Below are positions 1 through 7,225 of a DNA stretch of 64,000 nucleotides, piece by piece. This DNA is from Mucilaginibacter ginsenosidivorax. GTDB taxonomy: Bacteria > Bacteroidota > Bacteroidia > Sphingobacteriales > Sphingobacteriaceae. The notes beneath the pieces are model-generated. The model did no database searches and was not told the origin of the DNA. It saw nothing but the letters and a program-made list of their open reading frames with translations. The position numbers were made by a program, and so were the translations under genes. The stretch lies in assembly GCF_007971525.1 (NCBI RefSeq), contig NZ_CP042437.1, positions 2,790,001 through 2,854,000 on the forward strand. The letters run 5' to 3'. Within the stretch, counting starts at the first letter, position 1; each line of letters opens with the position of its first letter.

Positions 1-319
1 CCGCGGGTGCGGGTTGGTTATCATCGTCCCACTGTTTGGCCAGCTGCTGTTGCAACTTTTCGGCATCAGCGCCCGATGCTGTTTTCAATTGCCCTTCAAG
101 GTCAGTTATCTTTGCTGCCAATGCCGCCCCAATTGCTGCTTTGGCCGGCTCAGACACCATATCAACCGTTACTGTTGTGGCAGCCTTGCGGCTGTTAAGT
201 ACCGTTGTTTTATCGTTTTTGGCCTCTTTAGGTTTTATTAAACCTTTAACAGGTAAATAGTACAAATAGCCCATTACAGCAACTATTGCTACACTAACGG
301 CTATTTGTTTCTTATACAT
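1..319 (-). CDS. Membrane-anchored hypothetical protein, 3' end cut by window edge
   Basis: Reading the minus strand from the ATG at 317-319 gives an open frame of about 106 codons that runs off the left edge, so the C-terminus is missing. The protein starts MYKKQIAVSVAIVAVMGYLY, one hydrophobic N-terminal segment (roughly residues 5-22) that is either a signal anchor or an uncleaved signal. A Lys-rich linker and an Ala/Gln/Lys-rich stretch with helical, coiled-coil character (about residues 65-95) follow. The start lies 9 nt after the HU stop on the same strand, so the two are probably co-transcribed. Related Bacteroidota genomes often have a tetratricopeptide protein next to HU, but no TPR is visible in this fragment. 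Function is not assignable. Confidence 0.7.
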   Translation of the reverse strand, partial: MYKKQIAVSVAIVAVMGYLYYLPVKGLIKPKEAKNDKTTVLNSRKAATTVTVDMVSEPAKAAIGAALAAKITDLEGQLKTASGADAEKLQQQLAKQWDDDNQPAPA

Positions 320-328
320 ATCTTAAAA

Positions 329-622
329 TTATTTGCTGGTTTTGTTACCTGTTTTTACTTTTTCAACAAAAGTTTTTGCTGGTTTAAAGCTTGGCACAAA
401 ATGCTCTGGAATAATGATGGCAGTATTTTTTGAAATGTTACGTGCTGTCTTTTTTGCTCTTTTCTTTACTACAAAACTACCGAATCCTCTAACGTAAACA
501 TTTTCGCCACCCACCATTGAGCTTTTAACAACTTTAAAAAACGCCTCAACAGTTTCCTGCACGTCTACTTTCTCGATACCTGTCTTAGATGAGATTTCAG
601 TTATAATTTCTGCCTTAGTCAT
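329..622 (-). CDS. HU family DNA-binding protein
   Basis: The 97-residue product matches the HU/IHF length and layout. N-terminal helices begin MTKAEIITEISSKTGI, then comes the hallmark beta-arm region GFGSFVVKKRAKKTARNISK, and IPEHFVPSFKPAKTF matches the HU C-terminal VPAFKPGK segment. HU proteins are small basic nucleoid dimers that bend DNA with little sequence preference. The C-terminus is short and lacks the acidic or Pro-rich tail of some Bacteroidota paralogues. A -7-like box lies about 50 nt upstream (673-680). The truncated membrane protein follows 9 nt downstream. HU versus IHF cannot be separated from sequence reading alone; HU is the more likely. Confidence 0.93.
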   Translation of the reverse strand: MTKAEIITEISSKTGIEKVDVQETVEAFFKVVKSSMVGGENVYVRGFGSFVVKKRAKKTARNISKNTAIIIPEHFVPSFKPAKTFVEKVKTGNKTSK

Positions 623-672
623 GTCTAATTTTTCTTATTTAATTATATAAATACTTAACTGTTTTGGGGTTG

Positions 673-680
673 CAAAAGTA
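673..680 (-). promoter_or_regulatory. Candidate -7 promoter box of the HU gene
   Basis: The minus strand reads TACTTTTG here, a full match to the Bacteroidota -7 consensus TAnnTTTG. It lies about 50 nt before the HU start codon. A clear -33 TTTG at the usual spacing was not found. Confidence 0.5.
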
Positions 681-817
681 TCGCTTTAATATTTAAGTGC
701 GAAATATTTAACAGTTTTTTTTTACCCAGTACCTAAAACGTTCATTTTCGTTACAAAGTATAGACAATAGGGCTTATTTACTCCCTTTGGGAATGGCGGA
801 GTGCCGGAGGTATATAA

Positions 818-849
818 GTTAATCAGCCGGCAAAGGCCGGCTGATTAAC
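818..849. other. Perfect 14-bp hairpin in the HU/oxidoreductase gap
   Basis: GTTAATCAGCCGGC (818-831) and its exact reverse complement (836-849) are separated by the loop AAAG. There is no T-run on either side, so it is not a standard intrinsic terminator. It could still end or stabilise transcripts from the oxidoreductase gene that reads toward it. The rest of the 361-base gap 623-983 shows no convincing gene. Confidence 0.6.
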
Positions 850-983
850 AAAACAGGTTTCACGTAACCTAAAACAACAATATGTATAAATTTAAGCCTG
901 TTGCCGGCCCGGGTAAGCCATCACATCTCGGGACCAGGGCGTGCCTCTACACGGGCCGCCGACAGGCGCATTAATTCTCTTTC

Positions 984-1925
984 TTACAATGCTATCACAA
1001 CTTTTCCAACTGCCCTGCCGCTTTCCAGCAAGGTATGCGCCTCGCCCACCTGCTCCAGCTGGAAAACTTTGGATACATGTGATTTGATGATGCCCTTTTC
1101 TAACAAGTCTGCAATGGTTTTCATGTCATCGCCGCTTGGGTAAACCAGTACATTGTGGCCATGCACACCTAAGTCTTTCGCTTTTTGAAGCAACTCGTCG
1201 TTAAAAGCGTGCAAAATACAAATTACCGCACCACCTTTATTGACGACATGGAGCGACTGTTCTGTATTTGCGCCACCAATGGGGTCAAATATAAAATCAA
1301 TATCAGTCACCACATCTTCAACCTTTTGCGCTTTATAATCAATGTGCTCATCTGCACCTAATGATAAAACAAAATCTTTATTGGCTGCCGATGAAGTGCC
1401 AATAACATAGGCACCTAAATGTTTGGCCATTTGTACCACATAATGGCCAACGCCTCCCGATGCTGCATGAACCAGCACCCTATCGCCTTTTTTGATATTT
1501 ACTTTGGTGGTTAACACCTGCCAGGCGGTAAGCGCGGCAAGGGTTGCGGCGGCGGCGTCGTTATGACTGATGTTTGCGGGTTTTTTAGCCAGTTCGGACG
1601 GTTTGGCAACAACATACTCTGCATAGGCTTTACCTAACGCGGGGAAGTTGATCATCGAAAACACCTCGTCGCCAGGTTTAAAACCGGTAACATCGCTGCC
1701 AATCCCGGTTATTACGCCCGATATATCCCAGCCTAAAATTACGGGCAACTCCATTTTGGTGCGGCCGGCAGCACCTTTGCCCTGGCGGGTTTTAAAATCA
1801 ACCGGGTTTATGCTGATGGATTTTAGCTTTATTAATACTTCATCGGCCCCGATGGTTGGCACGGGTATATTAACGGCTTCAAAATTTTCTATACCGCCAA
1901 ATTCTTTTAAAATTATTGCTTTCAT
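984..1925 (-). CDS. NADPH:quinone oxidoreductase-like enzyme (MDR superfamily)
   Basis: A 313-residue protein starting MKAIILKEFGGIENFE. The ATG at 1925 is chosen because it matches the family N-terminus; an upstream in-frame ATG at 1961 would add 12 unrelated residues. The layout is that of the medium-chain dehydrogenase/reductase superfamily: a GroES-like fold (residues 1-125, with GDEVFSMINF) then a Rossmann NAD(P)-binding domain with HAASGGVGHYVVQMAKHLGA (about 140-160). The catalytic and structural zinc cysteines of alcohol dehydrogenases are absent, so it fits the zinc-free quinone oxidoreductase branch, which reduces quinones or activated double bonds with NADPH. It is divergent from the AraC gene at 2013, which may control it. 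Substrate unknown. Confidence 0.88.
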   Translation of the reverse strand: MKAIILKEFGGIENFEAVNIPVPTIGADEVLIKLKSISINPVDFKTRQGKGAAGRTKMELPVILGWDISGVITGIGSDVTGFKPGDEVFSMINFPALGKAYAEYVVAKPSELAKKPANISHNDAAAATLAALTAWQVLTTKVNIKKGDRVLVHAASGGVGHYVVQMAKHLGAYVIGTSSAANKDFVLSLGADEHIDYKAQKVEDVVTDIDFIFDPIGGANTEQSLHVVNKGGAVICILHAFNDELLQKAKDLGVHGHNVLVYPSGDDMKTIADLLEKGIIKSHVSKVFQLEQVGEAHTLLESGRAVGKVVIAL

Positions 1926-1956
1926 TTTTTCATTTTTTTGAGTAAGACAAATATCT

Positions 1957-2003
1957 ACCAATAAAAATAATTAAATTGGTATATATTTACTATAATTTGG
2001 TAT
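1957..2003. promoter_or_regulatory. Candidate AraC operator half-sites and promoter between divergent genes
   Basis: TTGGTAT occurs at 1976-1982 and again at 1997-2003, 21 bp (two helical turns) apart, and ACCAAT at 1957-1962 on the plus strand is an inverted partial copy. AraC-family dimers typically bind such direct repeats. TATTTTTG at 2001-2008 fits TAnnTTTG and would start transcription almost at the araC ATG. The second half-site overlaps this box, which suggests autoregulation. This is inference only. Confidence 0.4.
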
Positions 2004-2012
2004 TTTTGCTTT

Positions 2013-2864
2013 ATGGTAAAGGAAAATCTGTACGAACCGTTTTCAATTGCTTATCTAACATTAGATAAATGCCCAAAGTTTGAACATCAGCATAGCTTTT
2101 TTGAATTAATTTATGTGATATCCGGCACCGGCAGGCAATGCATCAACAAAAACCATTTTGATTACCGGGCCGGGCATATGTTTTTGATAACGCCCGAGGA
2201 CTGCCATTCGCTGCATATTGACAGTACTACCGAGTTTTTCTTTTTGCGCTTTAACGATATCTACCTCAAAAATGGCAGCCTGCTACATGAAAACATCCAG
2301 CGATTGGAGTACATATTGCACAACGCCAATCACCAGCCGGGTTGCATTCTTAAAAACCTGCCCGATAAACGCCTGGTTGGACCAATGATAGAGGCCATTA
2401 TCCGTGAGTATCAGAATAAGGACATTTACAATAAGGAGCTTATTCAGCAACTGGTAAATACGCTGATCATCGTGGTGGCCCGAAACATTGCCCGCTACCT
2501 GCCGGAGCAGTTAAACATGGGCACCGAAGAAAAGGCGATGGATATTTTACAATACGTGCAAAGTAATATCTATTACCCAGAGAAACTAAAAGCTGATGTA
2601 ATCAGCAATACCTTCAGTATCTCCGAAGCGTATATGGGCCGCTACTTTAAAAAGCACGCCAGCGAAACTTTGCAGCAATACATTATCAATTATAAAACCA
2701 AACTGATTGAGCACCGCCTGCAGTTTAGCGATAAGCGCCTGAATGAAATTGCCAGCGAATTTGGCTTTACCGATGAAAGCCACTTTAACAAGTTTTTCAG
2801 AAAGCAAAAAGGCAACAGTCCTAAAGAATACCGCAAAATGATACAATTGCCGCATGCATCGTAA
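2013..2864 (+). CDS. AraC family transcriptional regulator
   Basis: The 283-residue protein has an N-terminal cupin-like sensor domain (residues about 15-150: FELIYVISGTGRQCINKN, then AGHMFLITPEDCHSLHID) and a C-terminal pair of helix-turn-helix motifs (about 185-280). The second HTH carries the family signature IASEFGFTDESHFNKFFRKQ, followed by the GNSPKEYRK tail. Such proteins usually sense a small molecule through the cupin and activate a neighbouring enzyme gene. The divergent oxidoreductase at 984-1925 is the obvious candidate target, and repeated TTGGTAT half-sites sit between them. The TonB receptor follows 62 nt downstream on the same strand. Ligand unknown. Confidence 0.92.
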   Translation: MVKENLYEPFSIAYLTLDKCPKFEHQHSFFELIYVISGTGRQCINKNHFDYRAGHMFLITPEDCHSLHIDSTTEFFFLRFNDIYLKNGSLLHENIQRLEYILHNANHQPGCILKNLPDKRLVGPMIEAIIREYQNKDIYNKELIQQLVNTLIIVVARNIARYLPEQLNMGTEEKAMDILQYVQSNIYYPEKLKADVISNTFSISEAYMGRYFKKHASETLQQYIINYKTKLIEHRLQFSDKRLNEIASEFGFTDESHFNKFFRKQKGNSPKEYRKMIQLPHAS

Positions 2865-2926
2865 CCAGGTGTAACACTTTGGATTGGCCGGCGTCTTACT
2901 GCTGAATTCTGATTATATTAGCTGAT

Positions 2927-5356
2927 ATGACCCTCAAAACCCGGTGCCTGCTTGTCCTGCTTTTTTTATCATCAATTTCGTTTGCACAATCCTCCGGAGC
3001 CGCGAAACCTGATTTCACCCTGATTATACTAACCGAAACCGGGCAGGCAGCAGAAGGTGCTACTGTAAAACTGATAAAAGACGATAAGCCCGTAAAATCG
3101 GCCATTGCAGATGCCCGCGGAGCGGCCAGGTTTGATATTATCCCAGCAGGCTCTTACCTGTTTTCGGCCACTTATACCGGCTACAAACCACAACTCAGTC
3201 GTGCCTATAAATTCCCCGGGCATAATTATGCCGATACCATTAAGCTGCAGCCCTTAAACACGGCCCTTCAGGAGGTGAATATTGTGGCCCATGCTCCCCT
3301 GGTACAACAAAAAGATGGCAAAACCATATTAAATGTTGATGCCTCGGTTACCAATACGGGCTCTACCGTTTTAGAGGTGCTGGAGAAATCGCCGGGCGTT
3401 AGTGTTGACAGGAACGGCGGCATTTCCCTTCAGGGCAAGGCAGGCGTTATGGTGATGATAGACGACAAACAAACCTATTTATCGGGTGCCGATTTAAATA
3501 ATTTATTGAGTAGCATGAGCTCGAGCCAGGTTTCGCAGATAGAGCTGATTACCAACCCTACAGCTAAATATGATGCCAGCGGCAATGCCGGTATCATCAA
3601 CATTAAAACCAAAAAGAATAAGCAAAAGGGATTTAACGGCACGTTTACATCGTCGGTTGGGCAAGGTGTTTATCCTAAAAATAATAATAGCCTGGTAGTT
3701 AATTTCCGTACCGGCAAAATCAACACTTTTTTTAGTTACAGCATGAACCTGGTGCAATACCTAACCAATATTTATGCCCTAAGAAAGTATTACGATGCCG
3801 GCAACAACATAACAGCCAAGCTCGATCAGCCCTCCTATTTTTCGGGCACATCGTTCAACAACACCGTCAAAACCGGGTTAGATTACGCTGTTACCGACAA
3901 AACCACCATCGGTGTAGTATTAGGCGGCACGCTGGTTAACCGCAACGGTAATAACCGTTCGGTAGCAACCTGGTTAAATACCAGCGACGTGGTCGACTCG
4001 GCCATATCAACCACCAACCACAACAAAAACCGGTTTAAAAACGGCTCGGTCAACTTAAACTTACGGCATACACTCTCCGCGTCGCAAACACTTGGGGCCG
4101 ATGTTGATTACCTGCATTACAATATCCAAAGCGAACAAAACTTTAACAACTCGTTGCTTGCACCGGGCGGTTACCAGGAACTGTCAAGAAGCAATATTCC
4201 CACAACTATCAGCATCTTATCCGGCAAGGTTGATTATAGCATCAAAACAGACCAGTATGGCACTTTTCAATCGGGCTATAAATCATCTTACAGCAGCACC
4301 GATAACGCCGCTTTATATGAAAACCTGAATAGCGGGCTATGGGCCGAAGACTACAGTAAAAGCAACCAGTTTTTATACAAGGAAAACATCAACGCGGTGT
4401 ATGGCACTTTCGAGAAAAAGTATGCTAAAATAACCGCGCAGGCCGGCTTGCGGTACGAGTACACCAGTTATAAAGCTCATCAGTTAGGCAATATACTGCA
4501 ACCGGACTCGGCTTTTAAAAGAAATTATGGCGGCTTTTTCCCCAGTGGTTTTATCAGCTACCAGGCCGACTCCTCGCATAGTTTTACATTAACCGCCGGC
4601 CGCCGCATTGACCGCCCAATTTTTCAAAACCTGAACCCTTTTTATTTTATCATCAATAAATACACCTACCAAACCGGCAACCCCTACCTGCTGCCCCAAT
4701 ACAGCTGGAATTTTGAGCTAAGCCACCAGTACAAAAACCTGCTTACCACTACGCTGCTATACAGCAATATAAAAAATTATTTTTCGCAGCTGTTTTTAAA
4801 CGATGCCGCCAAGGGAATCCTGTTGTATTCGCAGGGGAACGTAGGCAGCACCCATAATTATGGCCTGTCATCAACGCTATCGGTATCGCCGGTTAACTGG
4901 TGGAGCCTTACCTTTCAGGCATTATACAATCATAAGCAACTGAAAGGCTTTAATGGAAATACCTATACCAGCCAGGCAGATCAATTGAACATAAATACCA
5001 ACAACCAGTTTACTATTGCAAAAATTTATACCGCCGAGTTGTCCGGATTTTACACCACCAGGGCCCGTAACGATATACAGGAGCAATTATACCCAACCGG
5101 GCAACTATCTTTAGGTATATCAAGGCCAATATTAAAAAAGCGGGCAACTTTAAAATTCAGCGCCCGCGATATTTTTTATACCAATGCCATGGAAGGGCTT
5201 ACGCAATTCCCCAATGCCACCGAGTATTTTAAACTGACGCGTGATACCCGCGTATTCACACTGGCGTTTACCTATCGCTTTGGCAAATCATACAAAGTGG
5301 CCAACCGGTCAGATGGTAGTGCCGGGGATGAGAAAGACCGGGTTGGGAATGGCTGA
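2927..5356 (+). CDS. TonB-dependent receptor-like outer-membrane protein
   Basis: The 809-residue product has a Sec signal peptide ending around SISFAQS (residue 20). A carboxypeptidase-like regulatory beta-sandwich follows (about 30-110, ATVKLIKDDKPVKSAIADARGAARF trimmed motif GAARFDIIPAGSY), then a plug-like domain (about 125-230) with SPGVSVDRNGGISLQGKAGV and LITNPTAKYDASGNAGIINI. The rest is beta-barrel strands rich in Tyr, Asn and Thr, ending in an aromatic-rich segment (FTLAFTYRFGKSYK) plus a short polar tail. It matches the Bacteroidota outer membrane beta-barrel family, not SusC: it is shorter and has no SusD partner. Its substrate is unknown. Confidence 0.87.
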   Translation: MTLKTRCLLVLLFLSSISFAQSSGAAKPDFTLIILTETGQAAEGATVKLIKDDKPVKSAIADARGAARFDIIPAGSYLFSATYTGYKPQLSRAYKFPGHNYADTIKLQPLNTALQEVNIVAHAPLVQQKDGKTILNVDASVTNTGSTVLEVLEKSPGVSVDRNGGISLQGKAGVMVMIDDKQTYLSGADLNNLLSSMSSSQVSQIELITNPTAKYDASGNAGIINIKTKKNKQKGFNGTFTSSVGQGVYPKNNNSLVVNFRTGKINTFFSYSMNLVQYLTNIYALRKYYDAGNNITAKLDQPSYFSGTSFNNTVKTGLDYAVTDKTTIGVVLGGTLVNRNGNNRSVATWLNTSDVVDSAISTTNHNKNRFKNGSVNLNLRHTLSASQTLGADVDYLHYNIQSEQNFNNSLLAPGGYQELSRSNIPTTISILSGKVDYSIKTDQYGTFQSGYKSSYSSTDNAALYENLNSGLWAEDYSKSNQFLYKENINAVYGTFEKKYAKITAQAGLRYEYTSYKAHQLGNILQPDSAFKRNYGGFFPSGFISYQADSSHSFTLTAGRRIDRPIFQNLNPFYFIINKYTYQTGNPYLLPQYSWNFELSHQYKNLLTTTLLYSNIKNYFSQLFLNDAAKGILLYSQGNVGSTHNYGLSSTLSVSPVNWWSLTFQALYNHKQLKGFNGNTYTSQADQLNINTNNQFTIAKIYTAELSGFYTTRARNDIQEQLYPTGQLSLGISRPILKKRATLKFSARDIFYTNAMEGLTQFPNATEYFKLTRDTRVFTLAFTYRFGKSYKVANRSDGSAGDEKDRVGNG

Positions 5357-5438
5357 TAACCGGAGCTAAAAGCAGAAGGCATAAAGCTGAAGGCTAATCG
5401 GCAATCGGAAAAGCTAAAGTATAATGATTGGGCAGGTA

Positions 5439-5915
5439 TTATTTTTTCGCCTTTGCTTCGCGTTTTTTTGGCGATATCATTTTGGTGATGGTTTTGCCAT
5501 GAACGATATCTTTAGGATTTTTGACTTTGGCCAATGAATTTTCCCAGGCCTGCTCAATTAAAGCTGTCATATAATCTTTGGGGAAATCATCAAGGTTGTT
5601 TACAAGCACATACCGGTATTGACTGCCGTTACCCAACAAAAGGTTTTGTGGGTCGGCAATTTCTGATCCCCAATAAAAACCGAAATGTACGTTTTGATTG
5701 CCACCGCGATAGGCCGCTACCGAACAAAAAGTTTGCCCCAACTTTTCTGTAGGCGACCAGCCGAAGGCCAACGCATTGTAGTTGTCATAAATAAGTTCAT
5801 TAGCCTGCGGGTACAAATCCCACACAAATTCGCGTAGCCAGATTGCTTTTTCACGCACCCCGGGCGAAAACTCGTACAGAAACCTGAGTAAATCGGTTAC
5901 TTCTTCTTTGGGCAT
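5439..5915 (-). CDS. DUF1801 domain protein
   Basis: About 158 residues from the ATG at 5915 (MPKEEVTDLLRFLYEFSP); the frame is open to 5984, but the extra 23 residues look like untranslated leader. The core YDNYNALAFGWSPTEK, CSVAAYRGGNQNVHFGFY and the basic C-terminus SPKKREAKAKK fit the DUF1801 (YdhG-like) family. These are small cytosolic proteins of unknown biochemical role. The Lys-rich tail is typical of the group. It is convergent with the TonB receptor gene. Confidence in the family is good; no function is claimed. Confidence 0.75.
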   Translation of the reverse strand: MPKEEVTDLLRFLYEFSPGVREKAIWLREFVWDLYPQANELIYDNYNALAFGWSPTEKLGQTFCSVAAYRGGNQNVHFGFYWGSEIADPQNLLLGNGSQYRYVLVNNLDDFPKDYMTALIEQAWENSLAKVKNPKDIVHGKTITKMISPKKREAKAKK

Positions 5916-6016
5916 GGCTTGCTGGTTTGGTATGTTAAATATATTAACATAAAACTCGCAAAGCAACAGGGTGGCGTAAATCAAGTTGTCACTAAATGAA
6001 TATTGCTGAAAGTAAA

Positions 6017-6149
6017 TTGGGCTAAAGCCCTATTTCTGTTGAATCTTTGTCCGTTGGCTGAAGCCAAACGGCAATAAATGTTTTAGTTCATTGCCGTCCC
6101 TTTTAAGGGGCGGATAAGCATAAATTGAAAGTTAAGGGCTTTAGCCCAA
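6017..6149. repeat. Intergenic inverted repeat (GGGCTAAAGCCC type)
   Basis: TTGGGCTAAAGCCCT at 6017-6031 is the exact reverse complement of 6135-6149, and each arm contains its own short palindrome. Between them lies an imperfect CCGTTGGCTGAAGCCAAACGG. This nested design is common in intergenic elements of Bacteroidota genomes. No open frame is present. Confidence 0.7.
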
Positions 6150-6215
6150 ATAGTCTGTTAGTTACAATTTGATTTGCATCCCAGCCGGCACAGGACAACG
6201 AAACAAAAAAACTAT

Positions 6216-6290
6216 AAAGAAGAGCAAAATCAACCTGCGATTGGCATAAGCGTGACAGGCGAAGTAACGCAGGTTTACGGCATCTTCTTT
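6216..6290 (-). ncRNA. Y-RNA-like unit 6 (short, no tRNA module)
   Basis: Read on the minus strand, the 5' end AAAGAAGA (6283-6290) pairs perfectly with the 3' end TCTTCTTT (6216-6223). After an internal loop starting TGCCGTAA, AACCTGCG pairs with CGCAGGTT (8 bp). The box TACTTCG shared by all six units follows the inner helix. At 75 nt there is room for only a small apical loop. It most resembles unit 1 in its TGCCGTA loop. It is the unit farthest from Ro60 and likely the array's 3' end. The identification as a Y RNA rests on stem architecture and position beside Ro60. Confidence 0.65.
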
Positions 6291-6323
6291 ACAGTTGTTA
6301 TACAATAAGCAACAACCAATGGC

Positions 6324-6465
6324 AAGGGCAACTGGCAACAAGTGACGTGCCTGCTCTACCACTGAGCTACAATAGCGGGCTTTTGAAGGCTGACGCTAAA
6401 GGCCGGGCTCGAACCGGCGACCTGGGATTTTTGAGATCGAAGTAACACTTGTTTAACGACACCTT
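6324..6465 (-). ncRNA. Y-RNA-like unit 5 with permuted tRNA-like module
   Basis: The minus-strand RNA starts AAGGTGTCGTTAAACAAGTG and ends CACTTGTTGCCAGTTGCCC plus TT. The outer AAGG/CCTT and the inner AACAAGTG/CACTTGTT helices flank an internal loop. Inside are a canonical T-arm (6402-6418, GCCGG-TTCGAGC-CCGGC), then an acceptor-like helix with two T-T mismatches closed by a longer loop, then a canonical D-arm (6352-6369, GCTC-AGTGGTA-GAGC). The order T-arm, acceptor, D-arm is circularly permuted relative to tRNA. The shared box TACTTCG is present. There is no usable anticodon loop. Confidence 0.78.
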
Positions 6466-6522
6466 AACCACCGGTTATTGCTATCTACATTTTTATTAAA
6501 CCTCATTGATGACCGGGACACT

Positions 6523-6656
6523 AAAAAGGGCAACAGGCAATAAGTATTTCTGCATCATGCTCTAACCAAACTGAGCTACTGCGGTTACCCACAGGCTGGA
6601 CTTGAACCAGCGACCCTGACGTCCCAAATCGAAGTATTACTTATCTACGACACCTT
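6523..6656 (-). ncRNA. Y-RNA-like unit 4 with permuted tRNA-like module
   Basis: The minus-strand RNA starts AAGGTGTCGTAGATAAGTA and ends TTGCCCTTTTT. ATAAGTA pairs with TACTTAT inside the AAGG/CCTT end helix. The tRNA-like part has a T-arm (6595-6611, GCTGG-TTCAAGT-CCAGC), then CTGTGG-GTAA-CCGCAG (6579-6594), an acceptor stem closed by a GNRA loop, then T8-A9 and a D-arm with GG (6558-6578). The five bases after the D-arm (TGATG) pair with the five before the GGGTC variable loop (CGTCA), rebuilding an anticodon-type stem that opens into the Y stem. The 3' T-run can act as a terminator. Confidence 0.82.
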
Positions 6657-6740
6657 TTATTAGTCCCGAGTTTGCCCCCTAACCCCCTAAAGGGGGAACG
6701 CAATTTCACAACTCCCCCTTTAGGGGGCTGGGAGCTAAAG

Positions 6741-6881
6741 AAGGGTAACTGACAACAAGTGACTTGCACCTTGCGGTGCCCCTGCTCTATCATCTGAGCT
6801 ACTGCAACCTAAGCTACAGGCCGGACTTGAACCGGCGACCCGGGGGTTATCAATCGAAGTAACACTCGTTTACGACACCTT
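6741..6881 (-). ncRNA. Y-RNA-like unit 3 with permuted tRNA-like module
   Basis: The clearest unit. On the minus strand AAGG/CCTT ends flank an internal loop (TGTCGTAA opposite TTGTCAGTTAC) and ACGAGTG/CACTTGT (6863-6869 with 6755-6761). The T-arm is at 6820-6836 (GCCGG-TTCAAGT-CCGGC) and is preceded by a 5-nt variable loop GGGTC. The acceptor strands CTGTAGC (6813-6819) and GTTGCAG (6802-6808) pair over 7 bp around a TTAG loop, followed by TA and the D-arm (6783-6801). GGGG (6779-6782) pairs with CCCC in 6842-6846 as the anticodon-stem analogue. A GCACC-GCAA-GGTGC hairpin (6766-6779) sits between this and the Y stem. Confidence 0.85.
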
Positions 6882-6902
6882 CTTTTTATTTTAAATTCCT
6901 TT

Positions 6903-6998
6903 AAAAAAGGGCAATTAACAATAAGTGATCCATATCCGGTCGTAGACTAATGTCCCGGCGACGGTAACAAACGAAGTAACACTTATTTACGACACCTT
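6903..6998 (-). ncRNA. Y-RNA-like unit 2 (short, no tRNA module)
   Basis: The minus-strand RNA starts AAGGTGTCGTAAATAAGTG and ends TTGCCCTTTTTT. ATAAGTG pairs exactly with CACTTAT, and the AAGG/CCTT end helix plus the TACTTCG box match the other units. The apical part is a simple irregular hairpin (GTCG/CGAC with an inner GAC-ATTA-GTC). There is no T-arm or D-arm. It begins about 20 nt from unit 3, so the units are tightly packed. The T-run right after the closing helix would let the Y stem double as an intrinsic terminator. Confidence 0.72.
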
Positions 6999-7016
6999 CT
7001 TTTTTTTTAATATCAT

Positions 7017-7134
7017 AAGAAGCAACAAACGACCAGGAAGCGGGGACTCGCTTTAGGGACTCGAACCCCCATCACAGCTTTCGCTACAATGCCCTCCCCT
7101 TATTGGCGAAGTAATCCTGATCTACGGCATTCTT
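7017..7134 (-). ncRNA. Y-RNA-like unit 1, nearest to Ro60, divergent apical module
   Basis: The minus-strand RNA starts AAGAATGCCGTAGATCAGG and ends CCTGGTCGTTTGTTGCTTCTT shortened by one for pairing. AAGAA pairs with TTCTT, and GATCAGG pairs with CCTGGTC (one G-U). TACTTCG is present. The apical part contains a T-loop-like GGGG-GTTCGAG-TCCC (7056-7070), a GAAA-capped AGC/GCT hairpin and a GGGGA/TCCCC helix, but no D-arm. The tRNA resemblance is therefore partial. It lies 92 nt after the Ro60 stop on the same strand, so it could be cut from the ro60 transcript or have its own start. No clear promoter is seen. Confidence 0.65.
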
Positions 7135-7147
7135 AATTTTTTAAAAA

Positions 7148-7218
7148 GGTTATACGTTCAACGTTGTACGTAATACGTTCTTTTAAAGCTTAAAACGTAC
7201 AACGTATTACGTATAACC
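7148..7218. repeat. Inverted repeat after the Ro60 gene
   Basis: GGTTATACGT (7148-7157) is the exact reverse complement of 7209-7218, and ACGTTGTACGT is mirrored by ACGTACAACGT near 7195-7205. The sequence lies just after the ro60 stop and before Y unit 1. It may separate the mRNA from the ncRNA array or serve as a processing hairpin. Confidence 0.6.
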
Positions 7219-7225
7219 TACTGGC

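Noticed and set aside
901..1143. Plus-strand frame opposite the oxidoreductase gene
   Set aside because: It is the complement of a clear MDR coding sequence and has no independent support.
6216..7134. A CRISPR array or a group of broken tRNA genes
   Set aside because: Unit spacing and length vary, there are no equal spacers, and conserved parts pair with each other within each unit. T-arm and D-arm are intact but permuted, with compensating stem changes, which decay would not produce.
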